Program-made: the position numbers and the translations under genes | The notes under the pieces: model-generated | Databases searched by the model: none | Told to the model about the DNA's origin: nothing | The model's input: only the letters and a program-made list of their open reading frames with translations | NCBI GenBank assembly: GCA_019637615.1 | Contig: JAHBVJ010000020.1 | Span: 62,001 to 126,000, forward strand | Reading direction: 5' to 3' | Length of the DNA stretch: 64,000 bases | From: Anaerolineae bacterium | GTDB lineage: Bacteria > Chloroflexota > Anaerolineae > Aggregatilineales > UBA2796 | Part shown: piece after piece, positions 1-7,044 of the stretch | How positions within the stretch are numbered: position 1 is the first letter of the stretch | Layout of the letters: every line of letters begins with the position of its first letter

Positions 1-4
1 GATC

Positions 5-919
5 ATGCCGACTACGTTGCCGTTGCGCCCGCCCATCGTCGTCTGCCATATGGCGGCGTGGGATGCGCGTTTCCCGCCCAATTCGCTAGAGGCTATCCGC
101 GCCTGTCTGATCGCCAATGTCGCCTTCATCGAGATTGACATCACGGCGCTTGCCAGCGAGGACTATCTCCTCGTCCATGATCCCGTCTTGGAGTCCGAAA
201 CCGACGGGCATGGCTTGGTCGCCGCCACCACGCCGGATCAAGCGCGCACGCTGCACATCAAACATCGCGATCAGCCCACGGATCACCCCGTTCCGCTGCT
301 CAGTCAGGTGGTCGATCTCTTCCTGCACTATCCCGGACGCACACGCCTGCAATGTGATTTCAAAAATATCTACCCCTTCCCTGCCGAAGAACCTTACGCG
401 CGTCTGATCAATCTGTTGGCTCCGCTTGGTGACCGCGTGATCGTGAGTTCCGGCGCGGATTGGCAGTTGCGGCGGCTCCGTCGTCTCGATTCCTCCCTCG
501 ATCTCGGCTTCGACATCGGCAACAACCTTGATTGGCGTGCGCTCGACGAGCTTGCCGATCCGCGCGTTCCGCCGTGGAAGTTCGGCGCGTACGGCTATTT
601 CGATGATCATCCGGTGGCGGGCTTTCGCTTCACCTCTGCCCGCGAATATCTGTTGGAACGCTGCGATCTGTTCGCCAACAGTGTGCGTGGCCTTTCCACC
701 TTCTACATCGACCACAAATTGCTGATGCACTCGCTCAAGGATGACGACTTCAACTGGGCGGAAGCGCTGCACGGCTTCGGCATCAAGCTGGACGCGTGGA
801 CGCTCGACACCACCAACGCGCTCGCCGTGACCAATGCGCGTCTCCTGCTCGATGCGGGCGTCGATCAATTCACGACCAACACGCCTGTCGAATTAGCGGC
901 ACTGCTCCAACAGGCGTAG
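5..919 (+). CDS. Glycerophosphodiester phosphodiesterase-like protein
   Basis: The protein (304 aa) resembles the GDPD family of metal-dependent TIM-barrel enzymes that hydrolyse glycerophosphodiesters to glycerol 3-phosphate and an alcohol. Visible motifs are His15 in the N-terminal strand, PPNSLEAI just after it (family form PENTLAA), Glu43 and Asp45 in FIEIDI, and His58 in LLVHD, matching the family's His/Glu/Asp/His metal and catalytic set. The usual HRG is replaced by HMAAW, so the substrate may differ. No signal peptide is visible, which suggests a cytoplasmic enzyme. The ATG lies four bases from the window edge, so an upstream start cannot be excluded, but the family motif begins where expected relative to it. 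It converges on the hydrolase gene that follows. Confidence 0.75.
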   Translation: MPTTLPLRPPIVVCHMAAWDARFPPNSLEAIRACLIANVAFIEIDITALASEDYLLVHDPVLESETDGHGLVAATTPDQARTLHIKHRDQPTDHPVPLLSQVVDLFLHYPGRTRLQCDFKNIYPFPAEEPYARLINLLAPLGDRVIVSSGADWQLRRLRRLDSSLDLGFDIGNNLDWRALDELADPRVPPWKFGAYGYFDDHPVAGFRFTSAREYLLERCDLFANSVRGLSTFYIDHKLLMHSLKDDDFNWAEALHGFGIKLDAWTLDTTNALAVTNARLLLDAGVDQFTTNTPVELAALLQQA

Positions 920-940
920 ATCGCCGCCCGCTGCCAACGG

Positions 941-1735
941 CTAGGCGAAGAATTCCACCAGCACGGGCGCGAGCACTTCCGCCGCGACTTCGTGTGTCTG
1001 CCCTTCCAGCGTGCGATGTTGACCGTTCGGCATCGCCTTGGCAAGTGCGACAGCGCTGGTATGCATGAACGGGAAACTCGCCCCACCGTCCATGATCAGC
1101 GCGGGGACACGCACGCTGGCAGCGCGCACCGTCGGGATCGCCGCTTCGTCGCCCATCGCGGCGGCATCATACGTCAGTGTCGGCGCGGCGGCCTCCCACA
1201 TCGACCACATCGGCATCTGCTTCACCATCGGCGCGTGTTCAGCGGGCATCCCCACCAGCATCATGAACGCGATCAACGCGTCGGCATTGCGCTTCTCAGC
1301 CACCAGTGTGTCCAGTTGCTTGCGGTAATCGCGCCATGCTTGCCGCGCCATCGGATCGTCATTGTACGGTGCTTCGTACATCGCCAGCTTCTTAATTTTC
1401 CCTGTGAGCTTGATTGCCGCCTCCAACGCCAGTGCCGCGCCCGACGATAGCCCGAACAGATACGCCGATCCGCCCGCCACCTCGAGCAGCGCTTCGATGT
1501 CCTCGATCTCGCGCTCGACGGCGAACGGCTGCGTATCTGTGCTGTCGCCGCGTCCCCGCCGATCATAGTGATACACGGTGAAATGCTGCGTCATCAGCGG
1601 AAATGCCGCCAGCCGCGCCGTCTCGGAGTCCATCGCGCGCTGTTCCAATGCGCCGCCCACGAGGATCAGCGCTGGCCCCGCGCCCGCCCGCTCAAACGCG
1701 ATAGTCGTGCCATCTTTCGAGGTTACTGTGCTCAT
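941..1735 (-). CDS. Alpha/beta hydrolase fold protein
   Basis: A 264-aa single-domain alpha/beta hydrolase. It starts with the typical two-strand opening (KDGTTIAFERAGAGPALILV), followed by YDRRGRGDS. The nucleophile elbow is GLSSG, the acid is in LIMDGG, and the histidine is in QTHEV near the C-terminus, giving a complete Ser/Asp/His triad. No signal peptide is seen, so it is probably cytoplasmic. The substrate cannot be inferred; relatives include esterases, haloperoxidase-like enzymes and lactonases. It is convergent with the upstream GDPD-like gene and followed on the same strand by the SRPBCC/ArsR pair, with a palindromic repeat in between. Confidence 0.8.
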   Translation of the reverse strand: MSTVTSKDGTTIAFERAGAGPALILVGGALEQRAMDSETARLAAFPLMTQHFTVYHYDRRGRGDSTDTQPFAVEREIEDIEALLEVAGGSAYLFGLSSGAALALEAAIKLTGKIKKLAMYEAPYNDDPMARQAWRDYRKQLDTLVAEKRNADALIAFMMLVGMPAEHAPMVKQMPMWSMWEAAAPTLTYDAAAMGDEAAIPTVRAASVRVPALIMDGGASFPFMHTSAVALAKAMPNGQHRTLEGQTHEVAAEVLAPVLVEFFA

Positions 1736-1805
1736 GCCAATGCTCCAGTATGTTGATAGTTTGGGTAGGGAAAGTAAATGCTTGCTGCGGCTAACGTGCG
1801 GATCG

Positions 1806-1846
1806 CCCCCTCTCCATTGTCATGGAGAGGGGGCAGGGGTGAGGCT
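1806..1846. repeat. Palindromic repeat, type A, copy 1
   Basis: A hairpin with arms CCCCCTCTCCAT and ATGGAGAGGGGG, followed by a G-rich tail ending in GTGAGGCT. The same arrangement recurs at 4977, 5217 and 5475. This copy is intergenic but its end supplies the TAG stop codon of the adjacent SRPBCC gene. Confidence 0.8.
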
Positions 1847-2324
1847 ATGCTTTTAACGTCGCCAGTAGTTCTTCCAGCCGATCATACGACTCGTTCGAGC
1901 CTTCTTCCATGCCGGACTGGATCATCCCATCGCGATCAGCCACCGACTGAAACACCGACGACACTGTGAGGCGCGTTTTGCCACCTACTTCCTCTTCCAA
2001 CGTCAGCGTCTCAAGGATCACGTGACCGGGCATCCCCTCGAACTCGAATGTATCGATCACCCGCTCCGGCGCGGTGAGCGAGTGATACACGCCGTGGAAC
2101 GCGAACTCGTTCCCGTGCGGATCGCGCTGAATGTAGCGCCACACGCCGCCCGCTTTTGCCTCCATTTTGTCAACGATAGTCGTGTTGTGGCGCTGTCCCC
2201 ACCATTGCGGGACGAGCTTCGGATCGGTGATGGTCTTGTAGACCAGTTCGCGCGGGGCATTGAACACCCGCGACATGATGATCTCGTACGTCCCCGGTTC
2301 AGCGATCACTGTGGCTTTCGTCAT
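1845..2324 (-). CDS. SRPBCC (AHSA1-type) domain protein
   Basis: A 159-aa protein of the SRPBCC superfamily (START/Bet v1-like helix-grip fold), AHSA1 type, which forms a hydrophobic ligand pocket. The family opening is clear: AEPGTYEIIMSRVFNAPREL, then WWGQRHNTT and GGVWRY. I chose the ATG at 2324 because it has AGGA eight bases upstream and gives the usual family N-terminus; an earlier in-frame ATG at 2339 lacks a ribosome binding site. It overlaps the ArsR gene by 26 bases, so the two are co-transcribed and probably translationally coupled. ArsR plus AHSA1-type SRPBCC is a common pair; the ligand is unknown. The stop codon is formed by a palindromic repeat. Confidence 0.85.
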   Translation of the reverse strand: MTKATVIAEPGTYEIIMSRVFNAPRELVYKTITDPKLVPQWWGQRHNTTIVDKMEAKAGGVWRYIQRDPHGNEFAFHGVYHSLTAPERVIDTFEFEGMPGHVILETLTLEEEVGGKTRLTVSSVFQSVADRDGMIQSGMEEGSNESYDRLEELLATLKA

Positions 2325-2643
2325 GTTGATTTTCCTCATCTTGCAGTTTGTTCAACAGGTCGTCCAAGCGCTCGAAATTGGACTCCCACAGACGACGGTA
2401 AGAAGCCAGCCAGTCATCGATCTCCATCAACGGTTCGAGCCGCAGTTCGTACCAATGCCGCTGGGCATCCTGTCGCACGCGCACTAGTTCCACCTCGCGC
2501 AGCACGCGCAGATGCTTGGACACGAGCGGCTGGCTGACCCCCAACAGGTCTACCAGCTCCCCGACCAAGCGCGGGCGCTCACGGAGCAGGTCAAGAATGC
2601 GTCGGCGCATCGGTTCAGCCAATGCTTCATAAATCGTCATCAT
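2299..2643 (-). CDS. ArsR/SmtB-family transcriptional regulator
   Basis: A 114-aa winged-helix repressor: an N-terminal MRRRILDLLRERPRLVGEL helix pair, the recognition segment LGVSQPLVSKHLRVL and the wing ELVRVRQDAQRHWYELR. There is no cysteine-rich metal motif, so it belongs to the ArsR branch that pairs with SRPBCC proteins and not to the classical metal sensors. It is the first gene of a two-gene operon with the SRPBCC gene, which overlaps its 3' end. A sigma-70-like promoter with a palindrome in its spacer lies directly upstream and suggests autoregulation. Confidence 0.9.
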   Translation of the reverse strand: MMTIYEALAEPMRRRILDLLRERPRLVGELVDLLGVSQPLVSKHLRVLREVELVRVRQDAQRHWYELRLEPLMEIDDWLASYRRLWESNFERLDDLLNKLQDEENQHDESHSDR

Positions 2644-2649
2644 GCTCTA

Positions 2650-2679
2650 AATATACCATATGAGTTATATAACTGTCAA
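2650..2679 (-). promoter_or_regulatory. Sigma-70 promoter with internal operator for the arsR-like gene
   Basis: On the minus strand TTGACA (2679-2674) and TATATT (2655-2650) are separated by 18 bases. The spacer holds the perfect 12-base palindrome AGTTATATAACT (2663-2674), a good place for ArsR repressor binding. The -10 box ends only seven bases before the ATG at 2643, so the transcript would start at or next to the start codon and be leaderless. Confidence 0.6.
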
Positions 2680-2818
2680 GACATACAAAAGTCTGACGCC
2701 AAACTTCACCCATCACTATACCGCTTCTTTTTTCATCTCAATGGGGAATTCACACGAAGATTCTGCCCCGCCTATCCCATGACGGCAGGGCATCTCACGC
2801 CCTAATGCTAGGATCTGC

Positions 2819-2868
2819 GTCCCATATGGGACTTCGTTCCCTAAGCCTGACGACTCCACATCGGGCGG
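2819..2868. repeat. Dispersed repeat, type B, copy 1
   Basis: Begins GTCCC, four bases, GGGACTTCGT, continues CTAAGCCTGACGA and ends TCGGGCGG. Order and spacing match copies at 2983 and 5541; the loop and the second hairpin have diverged. Confidence 0.55.
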
Positions 2869-2915
2869 CGCTGCCACTGTTATCACCAGACACTGCGCCG
2901 CATTACTACCTTCAG

Positions 2916-3070
2916 CCCGGTGATGATGGTGTTTCAGAAAATAACGCGGGAATACGCCGATCATGCCAATGCTTACTCTTGAGTCCCGCAGGGACTTCGT
3001 AAGGTAAGCCCGACAATTCATTGTCGGGGATCGTATGCCTGATTAATTTCTAAAACACCATCATCACCGG
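2916..3070. repeat. 155-bp element with 25-bp terminal inverted repeats
   Basis: The ends 2916-2940 and 3046-3070 are inverted repeats: 19 bases starting CCCGGTGATGATGG match perfectly, then one mismatch, then AGAAA. Inside lie two further hairpins, GTCCCGCAGGGAC (2983-2995) and CCCGACAAT/ATTGTCGGG (3008-3027). There is no open frame. It could be a small non-autonomous mobile element (MITE-like) or a folded RNA; no target-site duplication was established. Confidence 0.55.
2983..3028. repeat. Dispersed repeat, type B, copy 2
   Basis: The best-preserved copy of type B: GTCCCGCAGGGACTTCGT, then AAGGTAAGCCCGACAAT and a mirror arm ATTGTCGGGG. It sits inside the 155-base inverted-repeat element. 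Confidence 0.6.
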
Positions 3071-3103
3071 GTATGGTTCAACGTCGGTACTCTTGATGCC
3101 GTC

Positions 3104-4039
3104 CTACGCCACCCCCGCTTTGACTCCCTCCGTCAGCAGCGGCTTACCCGTCGCGATGTCCACCTTGAGGAACTGACTCGTCGCGGCGGCCTGCACGCCG
3201 ATCAAGTTTGCCACCTGCCGGATGATCAGCAGGGCTTCGTACCACGACAACCGGTCGCGATCCGCCAATTTCTGCGCCGCCACTTCTTCCGCCAAGCCCT
3301 GATACGTCAGCGCGAGGAACGGTTGGTTATCGCGTAGATTCGCCCGCGCGGATAGTTCCATTTCCTTTTTCAATTCAGCCGATGTACGCCGCCACAATCC
3401 CTGATAGATCTGATCCGTCGCGGCGGCATACTGACGCCCTGACAGATAACTGGCGACCGCTGCCTTCAATGCGCCGAGGAATCGCTGCCGTTTGATCTTG
3501 CCCATCAACCGCGCCGCGATCCACCGATCATCTTTGCCGCGCTTGCGGTACGCCTCGATCACTGCATTCAGTGCGTCATCAGGATCGACACCGATCAGGT
3601 CGAACACCTTGTCAGGTTCACGCCGCAAACGGTCGGTGAACGCGCCCGCCCGCGCCAGATAATCCTTGATCGTCAGCACCGCCGTCGTATCCCGCCGCTT
3701 GCCCGTCACGCGCAGGTCTTGTGTGATGGCGTACAGCAGCTTATCAGTGACATGCTCAATCGCCTGTGTGCGCTTCTTGGCGTCTTGCTCATGCACAAGG
3801 TATACCGCGTCCGCATGAGCCGCGAAGTAATACGAACGTCGCAGTGTACGGATTTTCTGGATAGCGAAAGGCTCATCAACGACCCCTACTAACCAGTCTT
3901 GCAGCCGATAATAAAGCTGTCCATTGCGCTCCACTGTGCGTAAGCTAAATTGCAGGTCTTGTGCGATCAGCAGTGGAAGTGGCAGCTTGTGATCCGTCGA
4001 ATTGGGGAAGGTCACTGCATTCGTGGAAAACTCAGTCAT
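3104..4039 (-). CDS. BRO/DinD-like protein
   Basis: A 311-aa protein. The N-terminal ~90 residues (LPLLIAQDLQFSLRTVERNG, YYRLQDWLVGVV) suggest a degenerate BRO-N/antirepressor-like domain. The C-terminal ~150 residues (DRWIAARLMGKIKRQRF ... YAAATDQIYQGLWRRTSAEL ... ANLRDNQPFLALTYQGLAEE) match the layout of the C-terminal domain found in DinD and related BRO-family proteins (WI..R, LT.EI, LK, NLRD, LAE). Members are associated with phage or DNA-damage responses; DinD inhibits RecA filaments. That role is not shown here. The start is supported by GGAGG six bases before the ATG. An upstream hairpin and extended -10 box suggest its own promoter. Confidence 0.55.
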   Translation of the reverse strand: MTEFSTNAVTFPNSTDHKLPLPLLIAQDLQFSLRTVERNGQLYYRLQDWLVGVVDEPFAIQKIRTLRRSYYFAAHADAVYLVHEQDAKKRTQAIEHVTDKLLYAITQDLRVTGKRRDTTAVLTIKDYLARAGAFTDRLRREPDKVFDLIGVDPDDALNAVIEAYRKRGKDDRWIAARLMGKIKRQRFLGALKAAVASYLSGRQYAAATDQIYQGLWRRTSAELKKEMELSARANLRDNQPFLALTYQGLAEEVAAQKLADRDRLSWYEALLIIRQVANLIGVQAAATSQFLKVDIATGKPLLTEGVKAGVA

Positions 4040-4064
4040 CGTGTACCTCCATATCAGGTACGCG

Positions 4065-4122
4065 GTTTCCAGATCGTCTATCGTATCTCTGGAAACAAAT
4101 TTTCGATAGTCTTAGTATATCA
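4065..4122 (-). promoter_or_regulatory. Putative promoter and hairpin upstream of the BRO/DinD-like gene
   Basis: On the minus strand an extended -10 element TGATATACT (4122-4114) precedes an inverted repeat GTTTCCAGA/TCTGGAAAC (4065-4073 and 4088-4096, 14-base loop), which would lie in the 5' leader or serve as an operator. No good -35 box is visible. Confidence 0.35.
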
Positions 4123-4314
4123 CACTTTCCCGCGTTTTCTAGGGTGATCTTCTTCGCGGCGACCTTGCGCCACGCATGAATTTCGTCAAAATCCGCCATA
4201 TGGGTTGGCATTCCCCAAGCGCGCTCTTTGTCAACCCTGCGCTTCATCGGCTGATGATCCCTTGAACTGTCCGCGTATGAAACCGTGTGATAGTGAGCTT
4301 CCACGCGTCACCCC

Positions 4315-4372
4315 CCTTACATTTGTAAGCGTACAAATGTAAGCTGACAGATGTACGCTTACAAATGTAAGG
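4315..4372. repeat. Four 14-bp palindromic units in tandem
   Basis: Ten-base cores of the form TACANNTGTA start at 4318, 4332, 4346 and 4360, a strict 14-bp period; the third has G for the first T. Overall the block forms a perfect 21-bp inverted repeat (4315-4335 with 4352-4372). TACANNTGTA is the known core of operators bound by BlaI/CopY-family repressors, but no such regulator is encoded in the window. Confidence 0.75.
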
Positions 4373-4413
4373 ATGTTCAAGTCCGAAAATCCGTTATATC
4401 CTATCCGCACAAC

Positions 4414-4452
4414 AAAAAACGACCTCAGCCATCTTGCCTTGGTCGTCTTTTT
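4414..4452 (+). terminator. Terminator-like hairpin
   Basis: AAAAAACGACC pairs with GGTCGTCTTTTTT around a 16-base loop, giving a stem with an A-tract on one side and a T-tract on the other, so it could act in either direction. No gene end is close enough on the plus strand to assign it. Confidence 0.35.
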
Positions 4453-4661
4453 TCATCTCAATCGTCGGATAGTTCGCACATCTATTCGTAGCTGCCAGTG
4501 CGTTAGGTGCTGCCCTTTCATCCCGCGAAATGCGCATGGAACCAGCACTTTCTCGCCTTTTCACTCAGCACGCTCTCGTGCTTCGTTACTTAGCACCTAG
4601 CACTCTCTTGCTTCTGTACTAAGGACTAATAGAGTACCGACAACGACTATTCCTATCGTAC

Positions 4662-4681
4662 GGACGCCACATGTGGCGTCC
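4662..4681. repeat. 20-bp perfect palindrome
   Basis: GGACGCCACATGTGGCGTCC is a perfect 20-base palindrome. It belongs to no gene and lies in the repeat nest, so it is most likely another dispersed palindromic repeat. Confidence 0.6.
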
Positions 4682-4976
4682 ATTTGAGCTTGATGATCAG
4701 GTCTAATCAATTTCGGTTATCTATAAGCACTCAGCACTAAGGACTATTTTCAGGAGTTTCCCATGCCTTGGTCGCCCGACAACATCACCATCGGTGAATT
4801 CGAAGACCTCATCCCGCAGCCCTTGCCCCGCGTCACGCAGTATGGCCCACCTGCTGCTTGGTTACGCACACCTGCCGCGCCTACCGATGTGGACGCCGCG
4901 CCATTGACCGCCGTCACGGACTCCTCCATCATTGCGCCACCCCTCACACCCGCGTCCCCCGCGCCTATCACGGACT

Positions 4977-5017
4977 CCCCTCTCCATGGCAATGGAGAGG
5001 GGTTGGGGGTGAGGCTT
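4977..5017. repeat. Palindromic repeat, type A, copy 2
   Basis: CCCCTCTCCATGGCAATGGA followed by GAGGGG and the tail TTGGGGGTGAGGCTT. It is read in the open frame as SPLHGNGEGLGVRL. Confidence 0.85.
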
Positions 5018-5066
5018 GCCACCGCTCCTGAAGCACATTCTTCCGAAGGATTAGCGGTGAGAATCA

Positions 5067-5187
5067 TCCTCACCGATCCCGACGCGTGGGACGATGAACC
5101 CCTGACCGCCGCCAACCCTGCGTTTACCATGACGTACACACACGTGCCCATTGTCCTCACCGATCCCGACGCGTGGGACGACGAACC
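5067..5187. repeat. 34-bp direct repeat pair (acidic peptide)
   Basis: 5067-5100 and 5154-5187 are direct repeats of 34 bases with a single mismatch; both are read as LTDPDAWDDEP. A weaker third version is near 5418 (TDPDDDDDKP). Confidence 0.85.
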
Positions 5188-5216
5188 ATCTGCAGCCCCC
5201 GCGCCAGCCCTGACCT

Positions 5217-5257
5217 CCCCTCTCCATGACAATAGAGCGGAGTCGGGGGTGAGGCTG
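5217..5257. repeat. Palindromic repeat, type A, copy 3 (diverged)
   Basis: CCCCTCTCCATGACAATAGA then GCGGAGTCGGGGGTGAGGCT. The right arm has diverged but the frame is kept (SPLHDNRAESGVRL). A further degenerate piece (CCCCACTCCA...AGTGGA) follows at 5271. Confidence 0.75.
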
Positions 5258-5340
5258 CTTCCCGCCAATTCCCCACTCCACAACAGTGGAATCGCGCCAG
5301 AGACAAGAACCTCCGCCTTACCCCATCCGGTGGCCCCACG

Positions 5341-5390
5341 GTTCCCCCTCGTTGCGAAGCGGAGAGGGGGTCAGGGGGTGAGGTTGCTTC
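5341..5390. repeat. Palindromic repeat, related variant
   Basis: CCCCCTC and GAGGGGG arms around GTTGCGAAGCGGA, followed by the same style of tail (TCAGGGGGTGAGGTTGCTTC). A degenerate sibling lies at 5589-5626 (TTTGCAACGAGGAGGTCAGG). Same reading frame as the type A copies. Confidence 0.65.
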
Positions 5391-5474
5391 CCGCTTCCGT
5401 ACCGCTCATCATCCCCACCGACCCTGACGATGACGACGATAAACCATCCGCCACCGTCCTTCCTGACCATATCT

Positions 5475-5515
5475 CCCCTCTCCATGGCAATGGAGAGGGG
5501 GCGGGGGTGAGGCTT
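5475..5515. repeat. Palindromic repeat, type A, copy 4
   Basis: CCCCTCTCCATGGCAATGGA, then GAGGGGGCGGGGGTGAGGCTT; nearly identical to the copy at 4977 and read as SPLHGNGEGAGVRL. Confidence 0.85.
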
Positions 5516-5540
5516 CCCGCCACTGCCCCATCGCATCCAG

Positions 5541-5590
5541 CCCCGCAGGGACGTCGTACGGCGAGCCAGTCGTTTCAACATCGGGGAGGT
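5541..5590. repeat. Dispersed repeat, type B, copy 3
   Basis: CCCCGCAGGGACGTCGTACG, then GCGAGCCAGTCG and ACATCGGGGAGG. Same order of blocks as the copies at 2819 and 2983, about 2.6 kb away. Confidence 0.55.
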
Positions 5591-5737
5591 TTCTCAGCTT
5601 TGCAACGAGGAGGTCAGGGGATGAGGTCGTCTGCCTCTTTACTTAGCACTCAGCACGTAGCACGTAGCACTACGCTGATCCCGTCCGCCGCAGCCAACGG
5701 GATCATTTCAGGGAGCATCGCCCCGTTACCGGAGCAT

Positions 5738-6793
5738 CTAACCGATCACATTCAGGGGGATCACATCGGCGTTCTGGAACTGCACCACGCTCACGCGGGC
5801 AGCCACATCGCGCGCCAGTTGCCGGAATGCTTTAGCGGCGGCGGAGTCGGGCATCGACAGCACCACCGGACGCCCGTAATCGCCACCCTTGCGCACCTCG
5901 GCCTCCAGCGGAATCCGACCGAGGAATGGCACGTTCTTGTTCTTCGCCAGCTTCTCGCCGCCGCCCGATCCAAACAGATCGCCCGCCATATTCTCCACCA
6001 CGCCCAGGATCGGGACGTTGAGTTCTTCGTACATGGCGATACTGCGCAGCGCGTCACCGACCGCCACGTCTTGCGGCTGCGACACCACCACCGCGCCCGT
6101 CAGCGGCACCGACTGCGCCAGACTGAGCGGCGCGTCGCCCGTCCCCGGCGGCAGGTCAACGATCATGTAATCGAGGTCGCCCCATTCCACATCTTGGAAG
6201 AACTGCCGGATCGCGCTGTGCAGCATCGGCCCGCGCAGGATCAACGGCTTATCGGGGTCGGTCAAGAAGCCCATGCTGATCGCCTTCACGCCGTACACTT
6301 CGAACGGCACCATCTTGCCATCGCTGACCTTCGGGCGTCCGTGCTGCAATCCAATCATCATCGGCACGTTCGGCGTCAGGATGTCCGCATCCATCAAGCC
6401 CACCTTCGCGCCTTCCAGCGCCAGCGCCACCGCCAAGTTGACGGAAACAGTGGTCTTGCCTACGCCACCCTTGCCGCTGCCCACCGCGAGGATATTGCGC
6501 AGTGGCAGGTTCATCCGCCCGTGTACGCGCCGATCCGTCGGCACGTTGGCGTCCCACTTCACATCGATGGCACGAATGCCGGGGACTTTGGTCACCGCTA
6601 CCCTCGCCGCGCCAGCGATCACATCCTTGAGCGGGCACGCGGGCGTCGTCAGCACGATCGTGAACTTCGCGACATCGCCCTCGATGCTCAGGTCGCGCAC
6701 CATGTTGAGCGTCACAAGGTCCTTATGGAGTTCCGGCTCGATCACCGTGCCGAGCGCCTTCATCACCTGATCATATAACGGGTGATTTGCCAT
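5738..6793 (-). CDS. mrp: Mrp/ApbC-type P-loop ATPase (Fe-S carrier family)
   Basis: A 351-aa MinD/Mrp-family ATPase. Residues 1-90 are a MIP18-type (DUF59) domain with TTPACPLKD. The ATPase domain has the deviant Walker A GKGGVGKTT at 107-115, DADILTPNVP in switch I and VDLPPGTGD in switch II. Mrp/NBP35 proteins bind and transfer Fe-S clusters using a CxxC pair after the ENM motif; here that segment reads ENMAGDLFGSGGGEKLA (267-283) with no cysteines, so cluster handling by this protein is uncertain. Such cysteine-less Mrp versions are known in some phyla. A GAGG lies eight bases before the start. A long plus-strand frame antisense to this gene is not credible. Confidence 0.9.
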   Translation of the reverse strand: MANHPLYDQVMKALGTVIEPELHKDLVTLNMVRDLSIEGDVAKFTIVLTTPACPLKDVIAGAARVAVTKVPGIRAIDVKWDANVPTDRRVHGRMNLPLRNILAVGSGKGGVGKTTVSVNLAVALALEGAKVGLMDADILTPNVPMMIGLQHGRPKVSDGKMVPFEVYGVKAISMGFLTDPDKPLILRGPMLHSAIRQFFQDVEWGDLDYMIVDLPPGTGDAPLSLAQSVPLTGAVVVSQPQDVAVGDALRSIAMYEELNVPILGVVENMAGDLFGSGGGEKLAKNKNVPFLGRIPLEAEVRKGGDYGRPVVLSMPDSAAAKAFRQLARDVAARVSVVQFQNADVIPLNVIG

Positions 6794-7044
6794 GAAAATG
6801 CCTCACTTCTCTACAGTGTCTAGGTTGTCTACTATGTGCCAGTCAGTTCCGAATTTTTCAGATTTTCGTCATTATAACTCTAGCGGCGAGGGATTGTCTG
6901 TGACAAATGTTGGATGCTTGGACGCCATTGGTCATGTTTGGCGTAGCGGAGTGAGCAAAAAGTGGCTAGAAGCTGGTCTAGATTGTGAGCAACTGCCCAT
7001 GCTTTGATCAGGTCATCAAGGCAATCAGAGTCGGAGGGTTCAAG

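Larger units (their letters stand above)
2644..3103. other. Gene-free region holding an inverted-repeat element
   Basis: No convincing coding sequence. Apart from the arsR promoter at its left end, the region carries two copies of a dispersed repeat (2819, 2983) and a 155-base element bounded by inverted repeats (2916-3070). The short frames seen here have no ribosome binding site and no recognisable protein similarity. Confidence 0.6.
4040..4762. other. Gene-free, repeat-rich region
   Basis: About 720 bases without a supported gene. A 90-codon minus-strand frame (4032-4304) overlaps the start of the BRO/DinD-like gene and its leader, and has no ribosome binding site or recognisable similarity. 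The region carries a four-unit 14-bp tandem repeat, a terminator-like hairpin, a 20-bp perfect palindrome and several AGCACT/CTAAGGACTA words (for example near 4560, 4617 and 4735) that recur at 5639-5675. Confidence 0.6.
4763..5737 (+). other. Repeat-invaded open reading frame of unknown function
   Basis: From ATG 4763, preceded by CAGGAG, a frame stays open for the whole stretch. It reads unique peptide (MPWSPDNITIGEFEDLIPQP) and then alternates with translated palindromic repeats of the form SPLHGNGEGxGVRL (residues about 73, 153 and 238; a variant ends GGQGVRL near 205) and with a second repeated peptide, LTDPDAWDDEP (two copies, plus a related TDPDDDDDKP). All copies use the same frame. 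The frame has no stop of its own and runs on antisense through the whole Mrp gene to 6778, so the downstream part is surely not coding. It may be a decayed gene, or a real acidic Pro/Ala-rich protein that has absorbed repeats. No function is recognised. Confidence 0.4.

Noticed and set aside
4032..4304. Minus-strand 90-codon frame upstream of the BRO/DinD-like gene
   Set aside because: It runs through the promoter and leader of that gene, has no ribosome binding site and no recognisable similarity.
4315..4372. CRISPR array
   Set aside because: Units are 14 bp with no unique spacers and no cas genes are nearby.
5738..6778. Long plus-strand continuation of the repeat-rich frame antisense to mrp
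   Set aside because: It mirrors the codon positions of a well-supported ATPase gene, has no conserved sequence, and is expected by chance in high-GC coding DNA.
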